Positions 22,201 to 33,985 of a DNA stretch of 64,000 bases are shown here, piece by piece. This stretch comes from Pseudisothecium myosuroides. Lineage: Eukaryota > Streptophyta > Bryopsida > Hypnales > Lembophyllaceae. The stretch lies in assembly GCA_951799445.1 (NCBI GenBank), contig OX637293.1, positions 7,316,001-7,380,000 of the forward strand, read 5' to 3'. A program made the position numbers and the translations under genes. The notes beneath the pieces were generated by a model that made no database searches, was not told the origin of the DNA, and saw nothing but the letters and a program-made list of their open reading frames with translations. How positions within the stretch are numbered: the stretch's first letter is position 1; every line of letters starts with the position of its first letter.

Positions 22201-23372
22201 GTAAGGAGAAGAGGAAATTTAGTGATGCCTAACAAATAAAGGCCTTTATTCTAGGTTGAATTAATGTAGTGAGTACACCATGAGTACTATATAATACTAC
22301 ATCATCTTCTAAAAATGTAACTTACAACCAAATTTAGTTAGCTTCCAAACATAAGTTAAATTTTGAGTTAGGCCAAGAACATGATATACATCTGTAAGTG
22401 ACCTTTCTTTGCCATTAACAAGTATAATTTTAATTGAGCCATAACCATAAAATTCTTACATGGTATTATCTCCAAGATATATAAATTCTTTTAGATAAAG
22501 GGAACAATAGTTGATAAACCACTCACCATGATAAGTAAGATGGTGGATTGCTCCAGAATCAAGATACCAATCATTGGTAAATATTGGATTAGTTAAATTT
22601 GTATTTGTTGTACAAACAACGTACTCCAACAAATGTTGTTGGTTTTGGAGATTGAGGGAATTAACTAGAAAAGATCTTTTTTGATTGTAGATCAACAAGA
22701 TATTTCCAACAATCCCTTTTATAATGACCAAGAAGCTTGCAATAGTTGCAAAGACCTTTCTATATCGTTTTTGGAAATTTTGATGGATTAAATGGGAAGA
22801 CATATGTTGTTTAGAGGAATTGGATATAGAGCCCATCATAGAACCCATCATAGAGGGATTGCTCCCACTAAATCCGTTATTTGATCCATATTTAGAAGTA
22901 CTTCTACTAGTAATTGCATGTGCTTTGGAATAGCCATTATTATTGGAGTTAGAATATCTTTGATTTGTAAAAGACTTCTTATCGTCTACTACGCTTGTGG
23001 TATATTTGCATGGCTAGTGGAATTTCCAATCTTCTTCCGTCGCAATTCTTCATGTAAGATTTTAGAGATGACAAGCTCGATTGTTAATCTTGCTGTATTA
23101 GTTAAGGATTGAACTTTGGTTTCATAGGATTCAAAGAGACTTGCTAATAGTGACTCCACCTTGTCTTCTTCATTATAAGCTAGTCCAACTGTTGCTAATT
23201 CTTCTAGCAACAATTTAAAAGAGTGAATGTGATTTGTAGTATTCTCACCATCAACCATTTTAAAGTTGACATATTTTCTTTGTAAATAACATTTAGTTAT
23301 AACATCTTTATTTTGAATTTTTTTTTTGAGTTCCAACCAATTATCACGAGTAGTTGTAGAAACAAGAAACAC
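19240..23372 (-). mobile_element. Decayed Ty1/Copia retrotransposon, gag to RNase H
   Basis: In minus-strand order: a UBN2-type gag piece (23372-22989); a CCHC knuckle CNYCKLLGHYKRDC (about 22765-22715) in a different frame from its neighbours; the protease motif WYLDSGA (about 22575); integrase (about 22110-21950, CESCMYGKQ then ELVHSDLCGPM); reverse transcriptase pieces YKALLVAKGHSQ (about 20660), DMKTAFLYGN (about 20515) and HVDDSII (about 20195); and RNase H (about 19600-19260). The order PR-IN-RT-RH defines Copia. It is a pseudogene: stops and frameshifts occur throughout, there is an inverted duplication with a GT microsatellite inside RT, and the gag N-terminus and 5' LTR are missing. 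Confidence 0.92.
20283..20520. repeat. Inverted duplication with microsatellite core inside the Copia RT
   Basis: About 45 bp (GAAGACTGCTTTCTTATATG...) at 20283-20330 is the inverse of 20473-20518. Between them lie an (AC)n run at about 20418-20439 and TATC/ATAT repeats. The minus-strand copy at 20473-20518 is in the normal coding orientation; the other is reversed. Confidence 0.88.
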
Positions 23373-25693
23373 CTGCCAATTTGGTTGTGTTTTGATTTGG
23401 AATGCTATAACTTTTGAATTATTAATCCAATGCCAAAAATAAAAAATTTGTTTTCAAATGTTTTGGTTAAATTTGTATCCCTTATTTTGCAGATTTTTTT
23501 TAAATCATTTTTTATTTAAAATTCAATTTTGTTAATTTGTCACACTTTGACTTTTAGGAGGGTTTAATACTATTAAGCGGTGTAAATTAATGATTTTAAG
23601 CTAAAATTCATGTGGTATATTCCTATAGTATTCAAACATGTTTCTACCAAAGGGCATCTAAAAAATACATTATTTTATATCCTCCACGTTTGTGCAAACA
23701 GGCCGCCCTTGTGCACGCACGCTTCTTAACATTAGAGATGGTTTTGACCTAATTTTTTTGGTAAAATCTCATCACCAAGAAGTCCTTACAAATGGCCAAT
23801 TTTTAATTTTGTTGAATTTTTTTTTCCATTTTTTACAAATTAAAATGTCAAAATATGTATTTTCTTTGCTAGATTTCTATGTCTAAGAATTTTTTCCACA
23901 AAAGACTCCATATAGTTAAAAATGAATTCATATGATTATAGAAATTAATGCATAGGAGACAATCATATTGGACAAGGAAAATGCAAGAAGGAATGTGATC
24001 TACTTCAATAACATTTATTAGTTACTAATACAAAACATTTCACAATGAGTCACTCTATAAATGTATATACACACACACTTGTAAGGCCTACATTTCTTAC
24101 AAAAATATGAAGGTGTAGGCTCTACTGTGTTAAAAGTAACCTCCAATGACTTTGCTCCAACTTTCAGTGCCTACACGTACAATCAAAAAGGTCAATTTTA
24201 GTGAACAAATAATAAGGCTCAATCTTCAAAAGTTTACGGTAATACAAAACATTTAGCATAAGTTTAGAGTATGAAGAAACTAAAACAATTGTATTCCTCA
24301 AAATCACAAAAAAACAAGAAGAAAAAATAACAATGGTGATGGAGGAAACAAAAGACAAAAGATAGCAAAAGCTAAGAGACAATAAGAAGCACAATCTAAG
24401 GTGTAACAAAAGGCAACAAAAGACAAGGGAGAACATGCAAAAATAACAAAGTATTGCACTTGGAGGTAGCTACTGCAAAAAAACGGTGGTTAGGGTTTCA
24501 AAATCCTAAACCGCTAGCTTGTAAGATTGTGATTGCTAGTAGTTGTTAGTCATCTCTAGTCACATATTTTAAGTCACAACACTCCATTTGTTGTAGTGTA
24601 AATAAATAATTGACTTTGCTCAAGAATATAGAATCTACCCTCTAGCTAGAAGCATATATTTTTTGTATCACTTGGCTTGCATACTTGGCTTGTCATGGGA
24701 CCTTTAATGAACAGGTTCCTAATATGTATTGAATAAAAAAGAATTGGAGTTGCTTCTTATCATTTTTGTGGAAAAAAATCATAAATGAATTTTTATATGT
24801 TATATTGTGTCAGAAGAATGATGGGGATACTAGTAGAGAAGATGGTGGAACGAGGGATGAAAAGCCGTTAGAGGGGATTTGAGGCCTCTATAGGGTTACG
24901 AGTTTCTGGACAACGGGGAACAATGGCCAAAAATAAATTAAAAAATCAGCAAACTACAAGGCTTGTATTTCATATGACAGTTTAATGATTGATAAAAAAT
25001 ATTATTTTTTTAAAATGAAAAAATCCTTTATTTACAAATAGATGGAAGCTTCACCACATCAAAAATCGGATGTGGTCGGGACACTACCACGTTAGATAAC
25101 ATTATTTAATTATTTTTTCAATATTTTTATAATTTTATAATTTTTAATTATTCTAACTAGCAGTGCATTGGTTCATAGCTTGGAAAATAGCCCTAAAACA
25201 ATCCTCCCATGGCCTCATTTCTCTTCTAATGACTAAGAGAAAGTCATTACAATAACAACAAAAATTGCCCAAATAAAGTTTTGAGTGTCAGATTCTCATT
25301 ACAAAATTGTAAAAGATTTTGTTATCTTCCATTAGTAGTCAAAAGGTAATCCTAGATTTATAACTAGCTACATCTAAAAGTAGCTACATCTCCTTGTAAT
25401 TCATTTTTTAAAATTGACTTCTTTTTATTGTTGCCTAAAATGTATTACCTCTATTCATGAGAGCATAAGGACACTTTTTGATATACCTATTTTTAGCTTT
25501 TTAAAAGTTCATGTTTATTCATATGATGTTCAAAAAGTGCATATTAAGAAGAGACTCTAATTTAAAATATGCTTTTGACTTTAAAACAAGATTCAACAAA
25601 AGTTTGACGATTGACGATTAACAAGAACAATGCTGAATTGCTTATTCGGACTAAATTGGGTGCAGCTACTAGATGCCTAGAAGTACTTGCATA
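23373..25693. other. AT-rich spacer, nothing recognised
   Basis: No supported gene. Frames at 23692-23886 and 24164-24436 are low-complexity, hydrophobic and lack family features. TTAGAGGGGATTTGAGG at about 24868 repeats the flank at 18164, a short shared patch of unknown meaning. Confidence 0.5.
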
Positions 25694-25702
25694 GGAATAG
25701 AG

Positions 25703-25951
25703 CAACGGTGCTAGTATGTGAGCCCAAGAATGCAAGCTTGTAAGCATTGAGCCTACAATATAGGTGCCTATAATATAGATACCACACACTATAGAAGGTG
25801 TATGTATCATAAACACCTATAATATGGATATTTGTAACATATATACCATATAATCATAGACGGTTTCTATAGTATATACACCTATAATATAGGTGTATAT
25901 TATTTTAGGCTCATGGGCTCACATTCTTATGCTCACATAATAGCAACCCTC
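25703..25951. mobile_element. Mutator-like MITE with exact 9-bp target duplication
   Basis: A 249-bp element. GGAATAGAG flanks both sides (25694-25702, 25952-25960). The inverted ends share GCTAGTATGTGAGC / GCTCACATAATAGC. The interior is rich in TATAGGTGTATA-type palindromes and could fold into a hairpin. Same end family as 3304-4936 and 15053-15290. Confidence 0.87.
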
Positions 25952-25960
25952 GGAATAGAG

Positions 25961-27212
25961 TTGGCACATCTTTAATAAATACCTATTCAATTTAGAAGGA
26001 AAAAAAGGGTGAACAGAACCTCAACTATTTTGAATTTTTTTTCCTCAATAGAAATATATTTTGTATTGTTGAAACTCTAAGAATTGTTTTGTACCATTTG
26101 TGATTTTAGAATTAATTTTCATTGACCCTTCCTTGCAAGTATTCTAGCCTTTATAGTTTTAATTTTTTGACATTAGAGGATTTCTATTAATGCAAATTTG
26201 AGTTTGAAGGAAATTGGCCAATGAGGTAATCATATTGAAGGAAATGATCTGGATGATTTTGAGGTTGAGAAGAAATGACATTGGTGATAAAACAATTTAA
26301 GCTTAAGGAGGTAGGAAAACAATTTCTTTCAAAAATTGAGGCGACCTAACTTCCTTGAGCCATGCAAAGGAATCCCTTGATATTTGGGGAGAAATTTGAC
26401 CCCAACTAACGAGTATCCTTTGTTTTCTATTAGAAAACATTTTTTCAATAATAATCTATGATTATTCCTTTTTATTATACTTAAAATAAAAACTTAAATG
26501 AAATAGTGGTTGCAAATAAATTTAATCATAAAGTGTGTCCAATGAAGAACTGGCAGCTAGAGTTTGAAAAACAAAAATGATGAAAATCCTTGAAGCATCA
26601 CAATTGGGGTTTGATGGAATTTGGTGTTGTGTTTCTTTTGTATCGTTTTTAGTAAAGCTTTGACTTTGAACTTTGAAGCTTGATACAACCCTAGTATAAA
26701 CTAGGGTTCACTCATTGTTTTTTTATGCACAATTTTTTTTCCAATTAGCTACAACCAAATAATATCGGCTATTTTCTATCAAGGAAATATTCATTCTTTG
26801 GGATCAAAATAGTTAGATTACTACTGTATTTTAAGACCATTTGCCAAATTTTACCTAAGTACCACATTGTTTTCATATAGATATTACCAAGTATTATCCT
26901 AATATCACATGAATATTGAAGAAATATTTGGCTCCTTCTCTGCGGGGATCACTTTATGATTAACTCTAATTTGCCAAAAGTTTTGATTTTCAATCAATGA
27001 ATTGAGGAAAATGAACCGGATACACTAGAGTATATAAAGTGAGCATATGCGGGACCAAGAGCCGGAGTTTTGGAAAAATACAAGACCAAACTTCCTGGAG
27101 CACCCAAATTCAGGACTGATTGAGTTTAGTGCCGTGTTTGTTTTGTTCTATTCTTAGTTAAACCTTCTTCAGACACAAGTTCACAAACACAGGACAACTT
27201 TGGGATTAACTC
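25961..27212. other. AT-rich spacer, weak internal duplication
   Basis: No supported gene. Segments at about 26595-26650 and 27115-27165 (GTGTTGTGTTTCTTTTGT / GTGCCGTGTTTGTTTTGT) suggest an old duplication with an offset of about 515 bp. Confidence 0.4.
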
Positions 27213-27508
27213 TAAGGTAGGGGGCTGTAAAAGCGACCCTTTACCAGCTGATTTGCATTTTGGGGGAAGCTAAACTCCTTAAAAAAAATTCAGCAAATTT
27301 TCGTGGTAAGAAAAATGGAATTGGCATCTAACCCAAGTCGTTTCATATTTTTTGGACATTCATGGAATTAGTTATGAATTTTTGAAGTTGGAAACACAGT
27401 GGTTTCTAAAAGCGACCCCTCCTGAAATGTACACTTATGATACATGTTAGAGGCAAAATCTACCAGATTGCTTTTAGAGACAGGTCGCTTTTACAGCCCC
27501 CTACCTTA
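27213..27508. mobile_element. TIR element with perfect 26-bp inverted ends
   Basis: The left end is TAAGGTAGGGGGCTGTAAAA then GCGACC; the right end (27483-27508) is its exact inverse. A TA duplication is possible if TA is taken as target (27213-27214, 27507-27508), giving a Tc1/mariner-type element, but this is ambiguous because the bases belong to the palindrome. A related AAAAGCGACCCCT block lies inside at about 27410. Non-coding. Confidence 0.78.
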
Positions 27509-27944
27509 CTATCTGCAGCTTTTTTTTCTTGAATCTTCAACAGTGTTTTGGAGACCCATCATCGGTCGATCTCGTGTGCTCCGCCTACTATTTCAAAATT
27601 CTTGGTACAGTAAGAATTAAGTGGATGGCTCTGTTAAAAAAAGCCTGATTCCAAGACAGGAAAAAGTGAAAGTTGATATGACCGAGGTGAACTAAAGGTG
27701 AATGTCAAACGGAAAAAGTCAAACGGAAGTTGAAATCTCATACAAAGGCGCTGAACTGAAACAGGGAACTGAACTGCCAACTCCAGTTGGGCAGTGGTCC
27801 CTTCATTGCTAATGTCGGTGGCAGCTCTAGCTCACTCTCATTTAACCTTTATTAAACAACAGGCTTGGTTAATAATTTTGAGAGAATTGTTGACGAAAAA
27901 TGCTTTTTGTATTTTTTGGGAATGTTTCAGGCTATTGAAATGGT

Positions 27945-28520
27945 TCATTTCAATACTGAACTAGTATAGCCCTGTGCCGTTGCCACACCCAAAACAAAAG
28001 TAAAAGTCATTTTAGAAACCAAAAATAACTCAAAAAACCATAACTTTTCCACCGTAGGTTCAAATGCCATGAAGTAAAGCCTGTCCACCCCTCCTCGCCC
28101 AGAGCTTTCCAATGGTACCAAGAACGTGATAATTTGACTCACGGTTCAAAAGATACATAATTTAGCATAATTTAAGATCCAAAAATAACTCAAAAATCCA
28201 CGACACAAAGCCCGTACACCCCTCCTCACCGAGAGCTTTCTGAACATACCAAGAACGCGACCAAAACAAAAGTAAAAGTAATTTCCTAATTTTTAGATTC
28301 CATAAAAACTTCAAAATTCAATAACTTTTGCACCGTAGGTCCAAACGCCACGAAACCAAGCTCGTGCATCCCTCCCCGCCGAGGACTTTCCGACGGTACC
28401 AAGCACGTCATCGGGGGACACATGGTCCGGGAGATCCCAACGCGACAAACAAAACAAAACAAAACAAACAAACAAACAAACAACATATCTTAAGGTATGG
28501 ATATGGCTTGCTGCATCTGT
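27945..28520. repeat. Dispersed repeat family R1, three tandem partial copies
   Basis: Three copies of the phrase CCACCCCTCCTCGCCCAGAG / CACCCCTCCTCACCGAGAG / CATCCCTCCCCGCCGAGGAC, each followed by CTTTC and a GGTACCAAG-like block. The last copy ends in an (AAACA)n tract as at 6640-6680. Confidence 0.7.
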
Positions 28521-30006
28521 TAAGCTTCAAAGTGAAAGCACTATTCAATATTCACTTTTGCAAGCCTTGGTTGACTCTACACAAACTTTGGCCAACCAAC
28601 AAGAACCATACCTTGCTCCAAGGAGATTTTTGATTCCCCTTTGGATTGCCCTCTAGGTAATTATGTCACTGTCGTTGAAGGATTAATTTATCTTCAAATG
28701 CATGAGAGTTTGGATGAAATTTAGATGTGACATTGAATACTAAGTTTATATGACCTATGCAACTTTATTGAAGTTATGTCAAAGAGTGAAAGATGTTAAT
28801 CATGATTTTTAGAAAAAATTTATTACAATTTTGATATTTTTTTTACAGATTTTTGTTAAATAGATTTAGAAGCATTTGAACTCAAAAATTCACAAACACT
28901 ACAAATTATATTTCCAATAATGAATTTTTTTGGATTAAACCACGAGATTATCTATATGGCAAAAAACACACGGTGAATTTCAATTTGTGGGCAAAGTATC
29001 TAAACTTTATTTATTTATTTATTTATATATATAATACAAAAGATAAACTTGGACCCTCAATCAAATTTGTTTTTTGATGAATGGCATATTGCACTAAGGG
29101 AGCCGATCCATTTCCGACCAAATAAGCATTTATGCATATTTGTAGGGAGGGTATCTTTAAGGGAGGAATTTTTCCGTGTGTAGAAATAGAGTTTAGAAGG
29201 ATCCCATAATATTCCAGATTTTTATTTCTCAAAACATAATTACTATGAATATTTTTGTTGAAGATTCTATTTGACCTATACTCGTTATATAGACCTTCTT
29301 ATTTTCGACCAAGGTCTGGTTGCAAATCTACCAAGGGTTGGTTGCAATATTGAAAATCTTGTAGCCAATCATAATGCGCCACAATTGCATCGAGAACCGT
29401 GCCATAATTAAGGACTATTCGTCTCCTGCTGAATGGAAAGAAAACAACCTACATAACGAAAATAAGTACCTGGTTGGAAAGGGGTCAACTCCTTTACATG
29501 AAACCATCAATATTTTAAGAGAAGTAATTTCCTTGTGCATTGTCAAGAAAGAATCAATAGTTAGTTGTAACTGATGAGGTAGTATATGAAGTGAGATAAG
29601 TATATCCCAAACCAACAATGCACCCCAAACCAACAAACAATATGTACTATTCTTGTACATTTGATATCCATACATGTAGAATTCACATATATAGTAGTAC
29701 TTTTTTTTATTTGTTGATTTTGGATGCCTCAACATCACATTGTATAACTAGGCAATGGTCCTCCCCATACTAGGAAGGTATTATGCTTTGCTAGGTACCT
29801 AGGATGCGCTTATCAATTAATTCAAGGATTGAAGTTGGTTGACGAGTCATATAAGACAATTTTGTTCATTGTAGGGGGTCCTTTTCAAAGATGCAAGAAA
29901 CCCTACCTCATTGGTAAACAATGTCATGAATGTCCTTCACCACCTTCCTAGAAACTTCTAATTAGATGGAGAATATGACTTTGAATCCATTTCCATTTGT
30001 GATTTG
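28521..30006. other. Spacer with a weak inverted repeat
   Basis: Segments around 29090-29130 and 29455-29500 are loosely inverse (for example TTTCCGACCAAATAAG versus CTGGTTGGAAAGGG). Ends and target duplication are not resolved. No gene supported. Confidence 0.35.
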
Positions 30007-30008
30007 TA

Positions 30009-30258
30009 CACTAAATAGTGAAATTAGGTTGCCTTAACAATTAGGTTGCCTTACTTCAAGAAAATCACTTTACAAGCCAACCAATCAACAAATATGTCTA
30101 TTGTTTTTTCTATTTGTACACATAGAGGTTCATGAGTCCCACATGCATAAATTTTTAATTCAAAAAAGTAGTAATTTCTTGTAAAGAAACAATACATATT
30201 TATATAGTGTAGAATGTCGAGAAATTAGTGTGGGGCAATCTAATTTCACTATTTAGTG
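30009..30258. mobile_element. MITE family M (CACTAAATAGTG ends), copy 1
   Basis: A 250-bp element. The left end CACTAAATAGTGAAATTAGG is mirrored at the right, and TA flanks both sides (30007-30008, 30259-30260). Other copies are at 40273-40505 and 43621-43874. TA target and short TIR point to Tc1/mariner-type mobilisation. Non-coding. Confidence 0.85.
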
Positions 30259-30260
30259 TA

Positions 30261-32363
30261 GACACTTTGGAGACTATTGGGTACTAAGTTGTACTTCGTA
30301 ATAAATTGTTAAATCCCACATGTACCTAGGCACAACATTCTTCAGGGGTCAATATACTTCCAGTTTTGGGGAATGTTTGACAATCTTATCACTCAATTTG
30401 GGCGTTATGTAGACAAGCTTCTTCTGGGACGTTGCTTGGGGTCATCACTGTAGTCGCTTGGCAATTTCCAGAAATGTCTTCAGAACTGAACCAAATGTCA
30501 AAGCCTCGTCAGTTAGCCTTGCCTGCTACCAGTGTTTGGGAAATTTTTGGAGCTCCCCCGGTTGATTTCTTTTTTCCACAGAAATGGGCCGGTTTTTCTT
30601 CAATAGTCATTGGTTGCATCCTCTCAACCGCAAAATCTATTGCTTAATTTTCTTGTAATATCAATTTCTCACCAACCAATTTCCTCCAAACTCAAATTGA
30701 CACCAACTAAAAAGCCAATTTAAAACTGAAGTACTCAAGAATATTGTATCCTTGGTTTAGGAGTTCCTGCATTGGCTGAGGTTTTGCAGCGTCATGGTTG
30801 GGATTCACATTTCAATTTGGCCAATGGATGTCAAGGATCTCTGCATTGAAGCTCCGGTGTCTCCTCCTTGCTCTTCACAGTTTTCAATAGTCCAATGCCT
30901 CTCAGGCTGGCTAAGAAGTTTAAGGGTTAAGAAACTGCTGTCGATTAGAGTTTCGTTCTACACTCTAGGCATAGAATGCACACTAATCCGGTTAGTCTAT
31001 TTCATTTCTAAGGAGTCACATCCGATCCTCCATGAAACTGAGGACGGAGATTGCACCGAATAATGTCCAAGATAATACGGTGTAGTTAACCACCTTTGTC
31101 CTCTCGTTGTCTTGATCTTCGATGCTCACAATATCATAATATCCATCAGCTACCGAGTACCGACCATTACCATTATTGCATGATTCTGTGCGTCCATCTA
31201 CAGTGTCGAATACTTTATTTTATAGTGTTACATGAAAAAACCAGAAACTATGCTACGAGAGGCTAGCTACGTGAGGCCTGTAACTGTAGCACTGGCTATT
31301 TCGAGTAAGCTCCCACTCAAACTTCCTCACATTTACTGCAAATGTAGCTTTTGTCAATGCAAAGCTTCCTCCCCCTTTCGTCCAGAGCCAATCAAAACAA
31401 ACGTCATTGCTTTTCTAAAGACTTAGCTTCCAGTCCCACACGAAATAATCTGACTGTATGATAATGCTGAGAGCCCTAGGGGGGCAGCATCAACAAAACC
31501 GACCATCTAGCATCGATGTGCACAACTGGCAAAGCGCGTGCTTGAAATTCATGCTGGCAGCAAAGAATTTGATCACCATAATCAAAAGAGTGGTAAACCA
31601 CGAGATCAAATGGAGATAAAGGAGAAGCAGGAATTCTGCGAAAGCGCGATGCAGGCTCCTAGAGATGGTTGACTACTTCTGCACATGCCCCGAGAAGCTA
31701 CAGTAGTCATCTCCGAAATCCCAGGCTTTAGATCAAGACCATCCGATTGCCTTAACCTTGTTTTTCAACAAACGTGGACCAATTCTACACGAATCCAAGA
31801 AATTATTCCCTCTCCTTTCGGAAACTATGGATCCAGTTACACGACGCACCTGATGGTCCCCCGCATGAGAGAAAAGTCGGTGAGTACCCTTGACGCGTAC
31901 ACAGCTGCAAGTGCCAACTGCACAAAGCAATCAGGAGGCTGTCTAACTTAGTACCAAATCCTCAGAATTTCACATTGAGGATGCAGTTCTGATTTCAGAA
32001 GCTTGCGGGTTCAAAAGATGCGCGCAAAGCACATGCAGAGGCAGGTAGGGAAGAGCAAGGCACTGGAGAAACAGGACGCATTTTCCGTCCGCTCAGGCCA
32101 AGAGTTTTGGTAACTCACAGACGTAGTTTGGTCTGAAGCACTTGGCTGGGGATGCGAAGCCAGGCTCCAAATGATAATTCATTGCTCAGCGGGTTGTCAG
32201 GTGAACAGGCAAAGAAACTCACCAGTGGGACGCATTCCTCTGCCAGCAGGATTCCTTCCCTTTCGAAGGCAATCGGATGAGCTCTCCACGTGATTGATAG
32301 AGTCGTGTTTCTTAACATGCTGCTGGAGTCAATTATTCGAAGAGAGCTGTCCAGTTGCCGAAG
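30261..32363. other. Upstream region of the RING-H2 gene
   Basis: Base composition becomes more gene-like from about 30750. Short frames occur on both strands but none shows a domain or a consistent exon chain to the ATG at 32364. The region probably contains promoter and possibly a spliced 5' leader. Confidence 0.4.
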
Positions 32364-33750
32364 ATGATGAAGGAGATGCCCATAGCCTTTGGGCTTACAT
32401 TGGTCATCTGCTTGGCGCTCTTCTTCTATTGTTGGTACATTCGAAAGCTTCGCAATCGCCTCGCCTCAGTTCACGTTTCCGCCACGCTTGATGAAGTGCA
32501 CGTAAGTCCCTCTACCAAATCTCCAAATCGGCCACGTTTAGCACACACCTTCTAGAATTGCAACTTCATATCACCCAACACATGTTTCCTCCTCGAAATC
32601 TGATAAGTTGAAGCTCTACCGCAAATTGAGATTCGGGCAATCACATTCAGGGAATTAGTAGGTACCTTCCATGAGCGGAAAACTGTAGCATCTCGTCAGC
32701 CAGAGTGAGCGCTTCCCTGTATGTGAAATAATCGGTTGCAATTGTTAGAGCAATTGAACTTCTTAAAGACATGTAAACAATTTAACGTGGGAAATTGAAC
32801 ATAGAAAATGAAAACTAGAGAAACTTCGGTCGCCTGAATGGTGGTAATGGTGGTCTTTCTTTCTGCAGGAGAAAACTGGTCTTGAGAAGGACGTAATCGA
32901 CTCCTTTCCAACTGTAAAGACACACGAGCTCAGAGTGAACATCAAAGACGAGCTTCAGTAAGTTCCATCCCCCAATCTGCCTTCATTCTGTCACCATTCT
33001 TGCAAAGTCCCCACACCCTAAACCTCTGCTCCACCACAATCCACAGAACGGAGAACAATTGACTTAAAAAAGAAAATTTTGTGCTGCAGGTGCCCGATCT
33101 GCCTAATCGAATACGGCGACGCAGAAACGCTCCGAAAACTTCCGCACTGCGGCCATGTTTTCCACATTCACTGCGTCGACCCCTGGTTAGCGAACCAAGT
33201 GACATGCCCTGTCTGCCGCATTGAACTCACCGGCACAGCAAAGCTTCACCAGAGCGCCTACTGTCAACGCCGGTCCACTCCGAACTCCGTCACCATCGAA
33301 GTAGGCGCCGCTACTCCCACATGGATTTTGGTGAATCGCCCCATCCCCTTGCCGCAAGACCCCCGCGACATTGACCTCCTCAACCCTAAATTAGGGTTAC
33401 AAAATGAAACTGAGCATCCCGGGTGGGGAGCGATCTACTTGCAGAAGGTATCTTCTCCCACGTCCGGATTCAGCTTTCGTTCACCATCTGCGGACATTGC
33501 GATCATAGAGAGCAAGGATTGCATCAGCCACTCGTCCATAAGCGAGAGATGGATGACAGAGTCCTTCTCTTTCGGAGTCTCAAGCGCGGGCGCTGATGTA
33601 GAGGAGGCTCGCGATGTTGCGGAAATGTACAGATCCTCCACAACGCATAACCATTTGCCATTGACGGCCTCCCCCGAGCACTGCGTCTTCGAGTTTCTGC
33701 CCGTCATCACTGGCCAGGGAGGAGACTCTAGTTCAGGAAAAGCTCGGTAG
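32364..33750 (+). CDS. ATL-type RING-H2 E3 ubiquitin ligase, membrane-anchored
   Basis: Exons 32364-32501, 32869-32957 and 33090-33750 give 295 residues in one frame. The order is that of the plant ATL family: an N-terminal transmembrane helix (about residues 4-24, AFGLTLVICLALFFYCW), a basic stretch, the GLD-like motif GLEKDVIDSFPTV (about 49-61), then RING-H2 (about 76-118). Its zinc ligands are CPIC, CGHVFHIHC and CPVC, with the tryptophan of DPWL that contacts the E2. The C-terminal half is Ser-rich and unrecognised. ATL proteins ubiquitinate substrates at endomembranes or the plasma membrane; the substrate here is unknown. A second ATG lies one codon downstream. The 3' end is tandemly duplicated in the downstream flank. 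Confidence 0.88.
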
Positions 33751-33985
33751 CAACGAGAGAGATGAGACTAAGTTGGACGGTTTGGTATCTTATTGGAAAT
33801 TTATAGATGTTCCACAATGCATGGTCATCTGCCATTGAACGCGGCCTCCACAGAGCACTGCGTCTTCGAGATTCTGTCGGCGGGGAGAAGAGCTTGAGCT
33901 TCGATGTGGACAAACCACTCGAGCTTGAGCAAGGCTCAGTAGCAACGAGAGAGATGAGAAATTAGGGTTTGGCATCTTATCAGAA
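33627..33985. repeat. Tandem duplication of the RING-H2 gene 3' end
   Basis: CACTGCGTCTTCGAG (about 33679 and 33856) and GTAGCAACGAGAGAGATGAG (33747 and 33939) recur in order at an offset of 177-192 bp. The first copy codes for the last 40 or so residues, the stop and the start of the 3' UTR. The second lies after the stop and is non-coding. Confidence 0.9.

Noticed and set aside
19000..23700. Intact Copia with both LTRs
   Set aside because: Gag starts without its N-terminus, stops and frame changes are frequent, and no direct terminal repeats could be matched on the two sides.
30432..31951. Extra upstream exons of the RING-H2 gene or a separate gene
   Set aside because: Several short frames exist but none links in phase to the ATG at 32364 or shows a recognisable domain.
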